A DNA stretch of 64,000 nt from Collinsella sp. (GCA_019425015.1 JAHYYJ010000003.1:1-64000), one strand, 5' to 3'. Positions 40,710-49,536 are shown, numbered from the stretch's first letter. Notes: generated by a model from the letters alone, not told the origin. Made by a program: numbers and translations.

Positions 40710-42926
40710 ATGGAACAATTCTCGCAATCGGGCTCGCGTGGCCGACGCCACACGGGCAACGAGCCGGCGCCGCACGAACGCGTGAAGGGCGAGCGCCGTG
40801 CCAACGAGCCGCGACGCACCGCGAGCCCCCATCGCGCTTCTGCCAACAACGCTGGCCGCGCCAACACTCCCGCCGCGGAGCAGACGCCTGCTCGCCCCAA
40901 GTCCCGCTACATCCCTGCGCTCGACGGCCTGCGCACGCTTGCCGTCGTCGCGGTGGTGCTCTATCACCTCAACCTCACGTGGGCTCAGGGCGGCCTGCTT
41001 GGCGTCACGATCTTCTTTGTGCTTTCGGGCTATCTGATCACACGCCTGCTACTCAACGAAGTCGCTAAGACCGGCCGCATCGACCTCAAGAGCTTCTGGA
41101 TCCGCCGCATCCGTCGCCTGGTCCCCGCCGTGGTGACCGTTGTGGTTGTAACCTGTGCGCTGTGCACCGTCTTCAACCACGTGATGCTCACCAAGATGCG
41201 TCCCGACATTCTGCCGTCGCTGCTGTTCTTTAACAACTGGTGGCAGATTATGCAGGACGTTTCGTACTTCAACGCCCTGGGCGACCCCTCGCCGCTTACG
41301 CACTTTTGGTCGCTCGCCATCGAGGAACAATTCTACCTGGTTTGGCCACCGCTGCTGTTTGCCATGGTGTCCATGCATGTGAGCAAACCCAACACGCGCC
41401 GTATGGTCCTGGGACTCGCAGCGGCATCCGCCCTTGCCATGATGGTGCTCTACAACCCTGCCGCCGACCCCAGCCGCGTGTACTACGGCACCGACACCCG
41501 CGTCTTCTCGCTGCTGCTGGGCGCCTGGATGGCCTTTATCCCCGATCGCGACCTGGCGCCGGTGCGTCTCGCTCATCGTTTGGGGCTCAATCGCCTGGCT
41601 GGCGCCGCCAAGCACGGCAAGAACGCCGAGGGCAAGCCTGGCGAGAAGGCCGACAACGCAGCCGAGACCGTCCCGGCACAGCCGAGCGCCCTCGTGCGCT
41701 TTTGGTCCTCGCCCGCATCCATCGATGTGTTGGGCGTCGTGGGTCTGGTTGGCCTTGCCGCCATGGTCGCGCTCACCAACGGCTACACCGCGTTCCAGTA
41801 TCGCGGCGGCACGCTGCTATGCTCCATCCTCACGCTCATGGTCATCGCGGCCTGCGTGCAGCCCCAGGGAATGGTTGCCCGCGCACTGTCCGCCGAGCCG
41901 CTCGTGTGGGTTGGCAAGCGCTCGTACAGCATCTACCTGTGGCACTATCCGCTACTGTTGCTCATGAACCCGGTCGCCAACATCAACGATACGCCGTGGT
42001 GGCAGTACATTTTGCAGGTGTTGTTGGTGGTCGCCGTAGCCGAATGTTCATATCGCTTTATCGAGACGCCGTTTAGAAAGGGCGCCTTTGGGCGCACCGT
42101 ATCCGAGTTCCGCGACGGCACCACCGCGCCCGCCAACTGGGTGCGCGCGCACGTCCCTGTCTGCGCAGCCTGCGCTGTCGTGTTGGTCGTTGCACTGGGC
42201 GGCCTGATCTTTGTGCCGGAGACCTCCGCACTGAGCGGTGAGGGCGCCGAAGTCCTCAACAAGGAAGCCAAAAACACCGCGCCCACAGACCAACAGGCGG
42301 CCGACGACACCGACAAGGACAACGACGGCTTCCCCGATGGCTCCTACGACCTGTTGATGATCGGTGACTCCGTGTCGCTGCGCGCCGTTGATTCCTTTGA
42401 CGGCGTGTTCCCGCACAGCCATATCGATGCCGAAAAGGGCCGCCAGTTTGATGCGGGCCGCGCGACATTTGAGGGCTATCTCCAACAGAACCTTGCCGGC
42501 AAGATCGTGGTCTTTGCACTGGGCACCAACGGCTTGGTAACCGACGACCAGATCGACGTCATCATGACCGATGCAGGAGATAAGCGTATTGTGGTGTTTG
42601 TGAACACGCGCAGCCCGCAGCCGTGGGTTGGCTCTACCAACCAGGCCATCGCCAACGCTGCTACGCGCTACAAGAACGTGCGCGTTATCGACTGGTACGG
42701 ATACAGTGCCAATCGCAACGACCTGTTCGATGGCGATGGCACGCACCTGTCGACCACTGGCGTGACTGAGTACCTCAACTTGATCCACGATGCAGTCAAG
42801 AAGGACCTGCCCGTGCATCCCGAGGATCACGTCAACGATCTGCAGCCGGCGGCCGTCAAGTCTGCCACCGACGCGCTCGTCAATGCGCTCGCTCTCAAGC
42901 CGCACAAGCTGGGCACCGACAAGTAA
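40710..42926 (+). CDS. OafA-type membrane acyltransferase with SGNH domain
   Basis: 738 residues. A charged cytoplasmic N-terminus (1-65) precedes an acyltransferase-3 domain of about ten helices (IPALDGLRTLAVVAVVLYH; HFWSLAIEEQFYLVWP). A further helix leads to an extracytoplasmic SGNH-like hydrolase domain (about 550-710) with GDSVS and DGTHLS as catalytic Ser and Asp/His blocks. Such proteins add acyl groups to cell-wall or surface polysaccharides. The insert after about 290 is rich in Ala/Lys/Glu. A weak GGATGA precedes the ATG. Confidence 0.88.
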   Translation: MEQFSQSGSRGRRHTGNEPAPHERVKGERRANEPRRTASPHRASANNAGRANTPAAEQTPARPKSRYIPALDGLRTLAVVAVVLYHLNLTWAQGGLLGVTIFFVLSGYLITRLLLNEVAKTGRIDLKSFWIRRIRRLVPAVVTVVVVTCALCTVFNHVMLTKMRPDILPSLLFFNNWWQIMQDVSYFNALGDPSPLTHFWSLAIEEQFYLVWPPLLFAMVSMHVSKPNTRRMVLGLAAASALAMMVLYNPAADPSRVYYGTDTRVFSLLLGAWMAFIPDRDLAPVRLAHRLGLNRLAGAAKHGKNAEGKPGEKADNAAETVPAQPSALVRFWSSPASIDVLGVVGLVGLAAMVALTNGYTAFQYRGGTLLCSILTLMVIAACVQPQGMVARALSAEPLVWVGKRSYSIYLWHYPLLLLMNPVANINDTPWWQYILQVLLVVAVAECSYRFIETPFRKGAFGRTVSEFRDGTTAPANWVRAHVPVCAACAVVLVVALGGLIFVPETSALSGEGAEVLNKEAKNTAPTDQQAADDTDKDNDGFPDGSYDLLMIGDSVSLRAVDSFDGVFPHSHIDAEKGRQFDAGRATFEGYLQQNLAGKIVVFALGTNGLVTDDQIDVIMTDAGDKRIVVFVNTRSPQPWVGSTNQAIANAATRYKNVRVIDWYGYSANRNDLFDGDGTHLSTTGVTEYLNLIHDAVKKDLPVHPEDHVNDLQPAAVKSATDALVNALALKPHKLGTDK

Positions 42927-43156
42927 CCTGCAGCGCAAACTTCCCACATCCGGAGGGGTGCGCCACGGCAGGCACCCCCTCCGACAGTTAGGGACGTTCC
43001 TTATGTGCCGGCACCCAGGGACACTCCTGACACAGCCGAGGAACGCCCTCCTTGCGACCAAATTCTGGGCGCCTCGCCACCCCGAACGTTGTTTCCAAGC
43101 CCACACCCGCAGCAAACAACCCAAAATCACTCTTTTCGAGCCGGCTCCAAGGGGTC

Positions 43157-43386
43157 GTGGACAAAAAGGGGCAAATATGAGTACTGTTACCATTTTAGTA
43201 GCAGGCAAAACCACCCAAAATGACGTCCGAGCGACCCCTACAACCCCCTAAAGCAGCCAACCTGACTGGTTTAAGACATATTGGAGCCAATTTTAATGAA
43301 CATACTATCGGCTATGTCCATTATCTTCTTGGATGTAAATGCTATTCACTTAGCAACAGTACTCATATTTGGCATTTTTTGTCCAC
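43157..43386. mobile_element. MITE-like segment with 34-bp imperfect terminal inverted repeats
   Basis: The ends 43157-43190 and 43353-43386 are inverted copies matching at 30 of 34 positions, including a 17-base perfect block (AACAGTACTCATATTTG on the right end). The 162 bases between contain no ORF. No clear target-site duplication is visible. It lies in the 542-bp gap between convergent genes; 42927-43156 shows no gene, only degenerate GGGAC repeats near 42988-43025. Confidence 0.5.
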
Positions 43387-43419
43387 TGCCATATAACTAA
43401 TGCCCTATAGCGGGCAAAA

Positions 43420-43450
43420 AACAGGCCGCAGTCCATCGCTGCGGCCTGTT
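43420..43450 (-). terminator. Rho-independent terminator of the Nramp-like gene
   Basis: On the minus strand AACAGGCCGCAG (43450-43439) pairs perfectly with CTGCGGCCTGTT (43431-43420) and is followed by TTTTGCCC. It lies 19 bp after the stop codon. Confidence 0.85.
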
Positions 43451-43468
43451 CGGAAGCAAAAGTGGGCG

Positions 43469-44731
43469 TTAAGCGCTGTAGCCCATCGCCTGCAGGACAA
43501 ACATGACGACCGTGAGCACCGTAATCACGCCGATAGTCGCCCACGTGAGCACGTTCCATACGCGGCCGTTGCGGTTGGCGCCCATAATGTGACGGTCGGC
43601 GGCGATAACCACCTGGAACACCAGAACCACGGGCAGTAGCACGCCATTGATGACCTGCGAGGTCATCATAATCTGGAACAGATCGACGCCGGGCATAAGC
43701 ACCAGCACGGCAGAGATACCGATGATGGCCGTAATGATGCCGCGATAGACCGGGGCCTCGTCCCAGCTGCGGTCGGCACCGCGCTCCCAGCCAAATGCCT
43801 CGCAGATAGCGCTCGACGTAACGCCCGGCAGCACGCAGGCAGCCAAGAAACTCGCCGCGACCAGGCCCGAGGCAAACAGTACCGTAGACCACTGACCCGC
43901 AATAGGCTCCAGCGCGCGGGCAGCATCGGCAGCATCGCTAATCTGAATACCCGCCGGGAACAACACCGTGCCGGTCGTGATGATAATAAAGCCGGCAATA
44001 ACATCGGCGGCAAGCGAGCCGCTCACGGTATCAATACGCTGCAGCACGATGTCGTCCTCGCCCGCGTTCTTATCGACCACGTTGTTCTGCGCCAAGAAAA
44101 TCATCCACGGCGCGATGGTGGTACCGATCGTTGCGACCACGAGCGACACGTAGCTGGGGTCATTTTGAATGTTAGGCACGACCAGGTCGACCGCGACCTC
44201 ACCCCAGTTGGGGCCAGCCATAAACGCGGCGACGATGTAGGTCACGAACACGCAGCTCACCAGCAGCAGAATCTTCTCGATGCGCTGGAAACTCCCCGAC
44301 ATGGTAAGCATCCACACCAGCAGCGCCACCAACGGCACCGAGATGCTCGCCGGCACGCCAAAGAGGGCAAGGCCGCTCGCAATACCCGCAAACTCCGAAA
44401 TGGTCACAGCCGTGTTGGCGATCAACAGCGCCGCCATAGCAAGTACACTCTTGCGCACGCCAAAGCGCTCGCGAATGAGCGATGCCAGGCCCTTGCCCGT
44501 GACGCAGCCGCAGCGCGCCGCGGTCTCCTGCGTCACGATGAGCAGCACAGTCATGACAGGAAGCATCCACAGCATCTTGTAGCCATAGCTGGCGCCCGCG
44601 CTGGAATACGTTGCAATGCCGCCGGCGTCATTGCCCGAAAGCGCCGCCAGCAGACCGGGACCCATAGCGCCAAAGATGGCCGCGATGGTCAACTTTTGCT
44701 TGGTGCCCGACTTTTGCTTGGTATTTTGCAC
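43469..44731 (-). CDS. Nramp-related transporter with magnesium-type site (NRMT-like)
   Basis: 420 residues, about eleven membrane helices. In TM1 the Nramp motif D-P-G-N is replaced by Asp35-Ala-Gly-Gly38, and in TM6 the metal-binding methionine and following histidine are replaced by Ala207 and Trp209 (TIAPWMIF). These changes are those of the Nramp-related Mg2+ transporters rather than Mn2+/Fe2+ importers. The only suitable start is GTG at 44729-44731 after AGGTGG, 8 bp past the MgtE-like gene's stop; the frame is open to 44794. Co-translation with the MgtE-N/CBS gene supports a magnesium role. Confidence 0.85.
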   Translation of the reverse strand: MQNTKQKSGTKQKLTIAAIFGAMGPGLLAALSGNDAGGIATYSSAGASYGYKMLWMLPVMTVLLIVTQETAARCGCVTGKGLASLIRERFGVRKSVLAMAALLIANTAVTISEFAGIASGLALFGVPASISVPLVALLVWMLTMSGSFQRIEKILLLVSCVFVTYIVAAFMAGPNWGEVAVDLVVPNIQNDPSYVSLVVATIGTTIAPWMIFLAQNNVVDKNAGEDDIVLQRIDTVSGSLAADVIAGFIIITTGTVLFPAGIQISDAADAARALEPIAGQWSTVLFASGLVAASFLAACVLPGVTSSAICEAFGWERGADRSWDEAPVYRGIITAIIGISAVLVLMPGVDLFQIMMTSQVINGVLLPVVLVFQVVIAADRHIMGANRNGRVWNVLTWATIGVITVLTVVMFVLQAMGYSA

Positions 44732-44739
44732 GCGACCAC

Positions 44740-46584
44740 CTAACCCATGACTGATATGGCGAGCAGCACCGCGGCGATGCAATACGCCACACACGAAATC
44801 ATGACGGCAATGACGTTCATGGCGGTGCCCGACGTGTTGAGGTCATGCTCGTCACGCCAGAACAGCACCATCAGGTAAATCACGGCGCTCATGTTGCCAA
44901 CCAGGCAAATAATGGCAGCGATATTAAAGCACCCGGTAAAGAGCTGCTCCTCAAACATGGGCGCATCGAGGAACGCAGCGGTGCGCACCAGCTGGGCGCA
45001 CAGGTAGGTCACGAGCGACAGAATCAGGCCCATGCCCGTGCTCTGGAAGAAGAACCCCAGATACGGCTTGGGCTCGTCGTCGTGACCGTCATACTCCAGG
45101 AAGTAGTTCTTGACGAACGACACCATGCGCGAGGCCGCCAGCAGCACGAGCGGCATGGCGCACATGGGGAACACCACCAGATGCGCGGAGCCGAGCGCCG
45201 TTCCCAGCACGGTCGCCATGATGCACGACGCGATGCCCCATACAACAACCCAGTACTGGCGATGCACGAACCAGCTGAGCACGTTCGTCGAGTCGTCCGA
45301 CGCGCTGTCGCCCGAGCCGACACCGGCGATCTGCAGGTCCTCCTGATGCTCCTCGGCGATAACGTCCATGGCGTCGTCGAAGGTTACGATACCCAGGATA
45401 TGACGGTTCTCGTCGCAGACGGGGATAGCGACCAGGTCGTACTTGGTCATCTCGTCCGTCACGTCTTCCTGGTCCTCGTCGGGCGACACGTAGACCAGGT
45501 CGCGATAGGCCAGCTGACCCAGCGTGGCGTCGCGGTCGGCTACGATCAGCGTGCGCAGCGAAAGCACACCGGTCAGCATGCCGCTCGGATCCTCGGTATA
45601 GACGTAGTAGACGCTCTCGAAGTCCTCGTCGAGCTCGCGAATCGCCTCGATGGCGTCACCGACCGTTGCCGTGGCGGGCAGGGAGACAAACTCCGAGGTC
45701 ATGATGCGGCCGGCGGTGTTGTCCTCATACCCCAGCAGGTTACGAATCGCCTTCTCCTCCTTGACGCCCATCAGGCGCAGGAGCTTCTCGGCCTTCTCGT
45801 AATCAAGCTCGTCGATCAGGTCGGCAGCGTCGTCCGGGTCCATCATGGCCAGCATCGACGATGCGTCCGTGTCGGACAGGCCCTCGAGCATCTCGGTCAT
45901 AAGCTCGTCGTCATCGAACTCCGAGATAGCTTCGGCTGCCTGGGCGGTATCGAGCTGCGCAAACACCTGCGCACGTAGGCGCGGGTCGAGCTGCTCGATA
46001 ATGTCGGCGATGTCGGCAGGGTGCAGCTCGCCGAGCGTCTTGTGCGACACCGAGAGTTGGATGTTTTTAGTCGAGCGGTCGAGCAGGTCCATGTAGGACC
46101 AAGCGATGATGTCCTCGCTGAGCGGCTTGCCCAGGTGCTTCATAAAGCCCTCGACGACGTGCTCGAGTGCGGGGCTGATCGCGCGCAGCAGACCGCGGGC
46201 ACCGACCTCGGCACCCAACAGGCGCAGCTGGTTTTCGCCCGACATGGAAAACTTGATGTCGTTGACGCGCACGACCTTCATGCCCTGCGTGTCGACGATC
46301 TGCTTATTGAGCACGTCGCGCGCCAGCAGGAGCTCGGTCGGCTGCAGGTACGAGAAGCGAATATTGGTGGCAGACGTGTTGAGATACACGCCCGTCTCGT
46401 CGATACGGTCGACCCATTTGCGCCAGCTGATCATAAACGGCGTCTTGCCGGGGCCGCGGAACGCGAGCGACGTCACGTGCGGAAAAACTTCGCCGGTAGC
46501 AATGCCAAAATCGTTGACCACGCCGAGCTTTTCGCCGTCGACGTCCAAGACCGGCAATTTGAGCATCTCACTCAGATAATTCAA
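44740..46584 (-). CDS. PRC-barrel/MgtE-N/CBS protein with an atypical membrane domain
   Basis: 614 residues. Order: two PRC-barrel-like segments (1-150), MgtE N-terminal superhelix (about 180-300, HPADIADIIEQLDP, MDPDDAADLIDEL), two CBS domains (about 305-430), and five or so membrane helices (450-614). The membrane part lacks the GGNxGxQ motif of the MgtE channel, so this is probably not itself a classical MgtE channel. It is co-transcribed with the Nramp-like transporter and may sense cytosolic Mg2+ for it (inference). The start is TTG at 46582-46584 after GGGGAG; a short ORF overlaps it. Confidence 0.82.
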   Translation of the reverse strand: MNYLSEMLKLPVLDVDGEKLGVVNDFGIATGEVFPHVTSLAFRGPGKTPFMISWRKWVDRIDETGVYLNTSATNIRFSYLQPTELLLARDVLNKQIVDTQGMKVVRVNDIKFSMSGENQLRLLGAEVGARGLLRAISPALEHVVEGFMKHLGKPLSEDIIAWSYMDLLDRSTKNIQLSVSHKTLGELHPADIADIIEQLDPRLRAQVFAQLDTAQAAEAISEFDDDELMTEMLEGLSDTDASSMLAMMDPDDAADLIDELDYEKAEKLLRLMGVKEEKAIRNLLGYEDNTAGRIMTSEFVSLPATATVGDAIEAIRELDEDFESVYYVYTEDPSGMLTGVLSLRTLIVADRDATLGQLAYRDLVYVSPDEDQEDVTDEMTKYDLVAIPVCDENRHILGIVTFDDAMDVIAEEHQEDLQIAGVGSGDSASDDSTNVLSWFVHRQYWVVVWGIASCIMATVLGTALGSAHLVVFPMCAMPLVLLAASRMVSFVKNYFLEYDGHDDEPKPYLGFFFQSTGMGLILSLVTYLCAQLVRTAAFLDAPMFEEQLFTGCFNIAAIICLVGNMSAVIYLMVLFWRDEHDLNTSGTAMNVIAVMISCVAYCIAAVLLAISVMG

Positions 46585-46600
46585 TGGTGCTCCCCATCAT
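46568..46600 (-). CDS. Ten-codon ORF overlapping the MgtE-like start
   Basis: ATGATG at 46595-46600 follows GGAGGAATA, a better ribosome site than that of the TTG start. It encodes MMGSTIELSE and ends 14 bases inside the MgtE-like frame. Ribosomes would have to choose between the two starts. It may regulate translation or be a by-product of a strong Shine-Dalgarno. Confidence 0.35.
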   Translation of the reverse strand: MMGSTIELSE

Positions 46601-46607
46601 TATTCCT

Positions 46608-46636
46608 CCGGACGCGGCCGCGCGTGCGGCGTCCGG
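46608..46636 (-). promoter_or_regulatory. Hairpin touching the Shine-Dalgarno of the MgtE-like leader
   Basis: CCGGACGC (46608-46615) and GCGTCCGG (46629-46636) pair perfectly; inner GC-rich bases can extend the stem. On the minus strand its end overlaps the first bases of GGAGG. The 328-bp leader region (46585-46912) otherwise contains a TATAGT box on the minus strand near 46794 and a repeat; I found no M-box riboswitch. Confidence 0.45.
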
Positions 46637-46880
46637 GGGCTTCTGGATATGTATACGCATGCGCGGGCGGCACGCCGCTCGACGCTTACACCCCGTGCAT
46701 GCGCAAAAAGCACCTGCATGGGGTCATCGACTGTATGGTCGAGGTTTGGATTTCACCTGTAACCTTTCTCTTGACCCTCATTAACCGCAGTAACTATAGC
46801 ATCGGCATCGCCCTGCGGCATCGAATTTATGCGCTGCACATTGCAGGCATACCAAACGCTGACGTATCCGTGACATAGCC

Positions 46881-46904
46881 CTTGGGGACGTTCTTAAACG
46901 ACTA
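46881..46904. repeat. GGGGACGTTCTTAAACG repeat, 24 bp
   Basis: The 24 bases are the exact reverse complement of 59088-59111. The unit resembles the ACTCATT family core (GGGGAC...CTTAAA). It ends 8 bp before the stop codon of the NodB-like gene. Confidence 0.8.
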
Positions 46905-46912
46905 CCCAATGA

Positions 46913-48319
46913 CTACTCTGTGGTGTCATCGTCCTCGGCAAGTTGGGGGAACACGGCGTCCTTGGGCATGGTGACCTTCGTCAGCGAGGTGAGCTTTTTG
47001 CTGAGCGATGTGTCCGTCTTGACCAGGTCGCTGAGCGTCACGATCTTGTATCCGTCGGCGACAAGACCGTCGATAATCTGCGGCAGCGCCTCGAGCGTCT
47101 GCTCGGCGCATTCGTCTCTATCGGTGAGCAGCACGATATTGCCCGGCGTCACCGAATCGCGCACCGTTGAGACCTGCTCGTCGGCACCGTTGAGCAGGCA
47201 GTCGCCCGAGTCAATATTCCACGAGACCACGGCGGAGACCAGGTCCATCGCATCAATCCAGTTTTGCTCGTCAAAGGCAGCGTAGGGAGCACGCAGCAGC
47301 ATCGTCTTCACGCCGGTCGCCGACTTAATCGCATCGGTGCCTTTCGTGATCTGTTCGCGTACCGTCTCACGGTCCTGACCCTTGAGCGAATCGTCGCTGT
47401 AGCTGTTGGATCCGATCTCGCACCCGGCATCGACAATCGCCTTGGCCGTGGCAGGCGAGGCCTCGGCCGCATCGCCCGAAAGGAAGAACGTCGCGGTAAC
47501 GCCCTTTTCCTTGAGCACCTGCAAGATCTGTTTGGTGGCGCCGCTCGGACCCTCGTCAAACGTCAGCGCCACGTACTTTTTGTTGCCCTTGGGCGCCACG
47601 CTGGCGCACGCAACGACGCAATCGGTGGCGGGCACAACCTCGCCGCGGTCCTGCGTCTTGCCCGACTGCTCACCAACCCACACCTCGGAGCGGCCCTGGA
47701 CACCCCATGTCTGCACATACTCGATAGCGCCCGTGCCCTCGACCTTGAGCTTGGGCTCGATAACCGTAGCCTGAACCTCGTGCTTCTCGTAGGTGTTACG
47801 GCCATCCTTGACCGTCACCTTCTCGCCGCCCTCAAGTTCGCGGCTATCCCATTTGCCCTGTTTTATGCGCTTGCCGTCCACCTTAACCGACAGCTTTTCG
47901 CCGCCATGGCGCTTGAGCACGCTGTCATCGACGGCCAGCAGGTCGCCTGCGTCGTAGGTGTCAGTCAACTCCTGGTCGTCGATGAGATTCTGCAGCGTAG
48001 AGCCCACGCGCACCGCGGTCTTCTGGCCGTTGAGTTCCACGTCCACGCTGCGGTTGACGTAGCCCACGACGGCAGCGATAAACAACACGAGTGCGCAACC
48101 CACGGCGATGAGCGCATAGGGCAGGCGAGACGAACGACGGGGCGTACGGCTGTTGCCGATGCGCGCGCTGCGATCGCTAAAGCCGCGGCTATGGTTGAGG
48201 TACATCGCGCCGGGCTTACGGTGACGCTTGCGCTGACCGCTGGGCAGCTGCCCCAGATCGCGGCGCGCCGTCGGACGCGTACCCGAACGCCCGTTTAAGT
48301 TAGATCCGTTTTGGCGCAT
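46913..48319 (-). CDS. NodB-fold polysaccharide deacetylase-like protein, metal ligands lost
   Basis: 468 residues: a basic cytoplasmic tail (1-65), one membrane helix (66-88), two small beta domains with a ubiquitin-like/G5-like look (90-200), then a NodB domain (245-440). The motif TFDDGP reads TFDEGP (253-258), the metal-binding H-x-x-x-H is N305-x-x-x-D309, and the late LHD is LTD (398-400). It keeps the fold but lacks all three histidines, so it is probably a binding or regulatory protein at the cell wall rather than a working deacetylase. GGGGGAGGG precedes the ATG. Confidence 0.8.
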   Translation of the reverse strand: MRQNGSNLNGRSGTRPTARRDLGQLPSGQRKRHRKPGAMYLNHSRGFSDRSARIGNSRTPRRSSRLPYALIAVGCALVLFIAAVVGYVNRSVDVELNGQKTAVRVGSTLQNLIDDQELTDTYDAGDLLAVDDSVLKRHGGEKLSVKVDGKRIKQGKWDSRELEGGEKVTVKDGRNTYEKHEVQATVIEPKLKVEGTGAIEYVQTWGVQGRSEVWVGEQSGKTQDRGEVVPATDCVVACASVAPKGNKKYVALTFDEGPSGATKQILQVLKEKGVTATFFLSGDAAEASPATAKAIVDAGCEIGSNSYSDDSLKGQDRETVREQITKGTDAIKSATGVKTMLLRAPYAAFDEQNWIDAMDLVSAVVSWNIDSGDCLLNGADEQVSTVRDSVTPGNIVLLTDRDECAEQTLEALPQIIDGLVADGYKIVTLSDLVKTDTSLSKKLTSLTKVTMPKDAVFPQLAEDDDTTE

Positions 48320-48340
48320 GTGCCCTCCCCCATAAACACA

Positions 48341-48370
48341 GCAAGCCGGAGCAACAGGTCTCCGGCTTGC
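48341..48370 (-). terminator. Hairpin after the PRC-barrel gene
   Basis: GCAAGCCGGAG (48341-48351) and CTCCGGCTTGC (48360-48370) pair perfectly; on the minus strand TGTGTTTATG follows. It separates the PRC operon from the NodB-like gene. Confidence 0.75.
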
Positions 48371-48391
48371 CTCCCATCATTTGGTACGTCG

Positions 48392-49147
48392 CTATTTTGT
48401 AGCTTTTGACGAGCCGCCGCTCGCCTTTTGGTATTCGTCCTTAAAGGCCTTGAACATGCCGCGCGTCTTGCCGAGCTGCTTGCCCAGTGCGCGACTGCCC
48501 TTGTCTACGGCAACCGATCCCTTGTCATCGAGCACCTTGGCGCCCTTCTTGACCTTATCGCCCACCACGACGCTTGCCTCGGCAGCCTTGGCAGCCGCAC
48601 CGCCCGAATACCCGAGCGACTTGACCTCGTCCGAGACGACCATCGCGCCGTTCTCGTAGCCGCGCAGCATCGTCGGCGGCACCTGCGTGTCACCAACCAA
48701 AACACTCGAAGCAGCGCCGGCGGTCACATAGAATGCCTGCACGATGCCCGAGCGCGGCTTGAACTCAACGTCCGAGCAATAGCCCACGACGTCGCCCGAT
48801 TCCGTGCGCACGTCCATACCGACCCAGATGATGCAATCGTCCAGGTTGATGTCGAGGCGCTTGGCCGCGGCGGCATCGTACGTGCCCTTGACGTCATCGA
48901 CCGCAATGGCGCCCTCGTAGACACCAATGGCGTCGAGCGCTACGAATCGGTCGGGACGCTCGATCATGCCCGCGATATCGGACTGGCGGACCATAAAGCC
49001 GACCACGCGCGTACCGCCCGGGGTAAAGACCGGAAAGTGAATCTTTCCGAGCTTTTTAGGGCTGCGCGGCGTGCCGTCCTTTTTGGTGCGCTTGTCCTCG
49101 GCAGGCTTGCGATAGATCTTGGCGCCGACAAAATCCCCGGCGCGCAT
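48392..49147 (-). CDS. PRC-barrel domain protein
   Basis: 251 residues, cytoplasmic. Two PRC-barrel-like modules are visible (IYRKPAEDK ... VVGFMVRQSDIAG, and WVGMDVRTESGDVVGYCSDVEF). A lysine- and alanine-rich helical tail (180-251) ends the protein. PRC-barrels bind partners or RNA; here the partner is unknown. Its ATG overlaps the stop of the YtxH-like gene by one base (TAATG), so the two are translationally coupled. Confidence 0.75.
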   Translation of the reverse strand: MRAGDFVGAKIYRKPAEDKRTKKDGTPRSPKKLGKIHFPVFTPGGTRVVGFMVRQSDIAGMIERPDRFVALDAIGVYEGAIAVDDVKGTYDAAAAKRLDINLDDCIIWVGMDVRTESGDVVGYCSDVEFKPRSGIVQAFYVTAGAASSVLVGDTQVPPTMLRGYENGAMVVSDEVKSLGYSGGAAAKAAEASVVVGDKVKKGAKVLDDKGSVAVDKGSRALGKQLGKTRGMFKAFKDEYQKASGGSSKATK

Positions 49148-49536
49148 TATGCCTCGGTCGAGGGCTCCGCAGCCTCGGTATCGGCCTCGACGGCGTTCTC
49201 GACCACGACGTCGGCGGCAGGCGTCACGTTGCCGCCCGAAATGGCGTCGTTGAGCTGCTCGCGCAGCTGGTCCATGCGCTCGCGGGCCAGGTCGACCTTG
49301 GCGCGCAGGTCGTCGGTCTTGGCGTCGACCATCGGGCCAAAGTCATTCACCGCAGCACGGGCCTCCTCGGCGCTGTGCTCGTAGGCGTCGCGCATATTGT
49401 CCCAGGCGTCGTTGGCGATGTCGGCAGCCATGGCGCGGGTCTCGGCGCCCGAGCGCGGGGCCAGAGCGACGCCGACAATAGCGCCGGCAGCGGCACCAAA
49501 AAGTGCGCCGGAGACAAAGCTGAAAGTCTTACCCAT
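49147..49536 (-). CDS. YtxH-like small membrane protein
   Basis: 129 residues. One N-terminal glycine/alanine-rich membrane helix (about 5-27, FVSGALFGAAAGAIVGVALAP) is followed by RSGAETR, the usual YtxH border. The charged remainder is predicted to form a long helix or coiled coil (35-100) with an acidic tail. Members are tied to general stress. The ATG at 49534-49536 lies six bases after GAGAGGA; an ATG two codons earlier is too close. Confidence 0.8.
   Translation of the reverse strand: MGKTFSFVSGALFGAAAGAIVGVALAPRSGAETRAMAADIANDAWDNMRDAYEHSAEEARAAVNDFGPMVDAKTDDLRAKVDLARERMDQLREQLNDAISGGNVTPAADVVVENAVEADTEAAEPSTEA

Noticed and set aside
43350..43892. Minus-strand frame covering the 3' part of the Nramp-like gene
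   Set aside because: Frame-shifted shadow of the transporter gene with Arg/Gly-rich composition.
46585..46912. Possible M-box magnesium riboswitch before the MgtE-like gene
   Set aside because: The conserved M-box core could not be found; only a hairpin at the Shine-Dalgarno and a REP-like unit are present.
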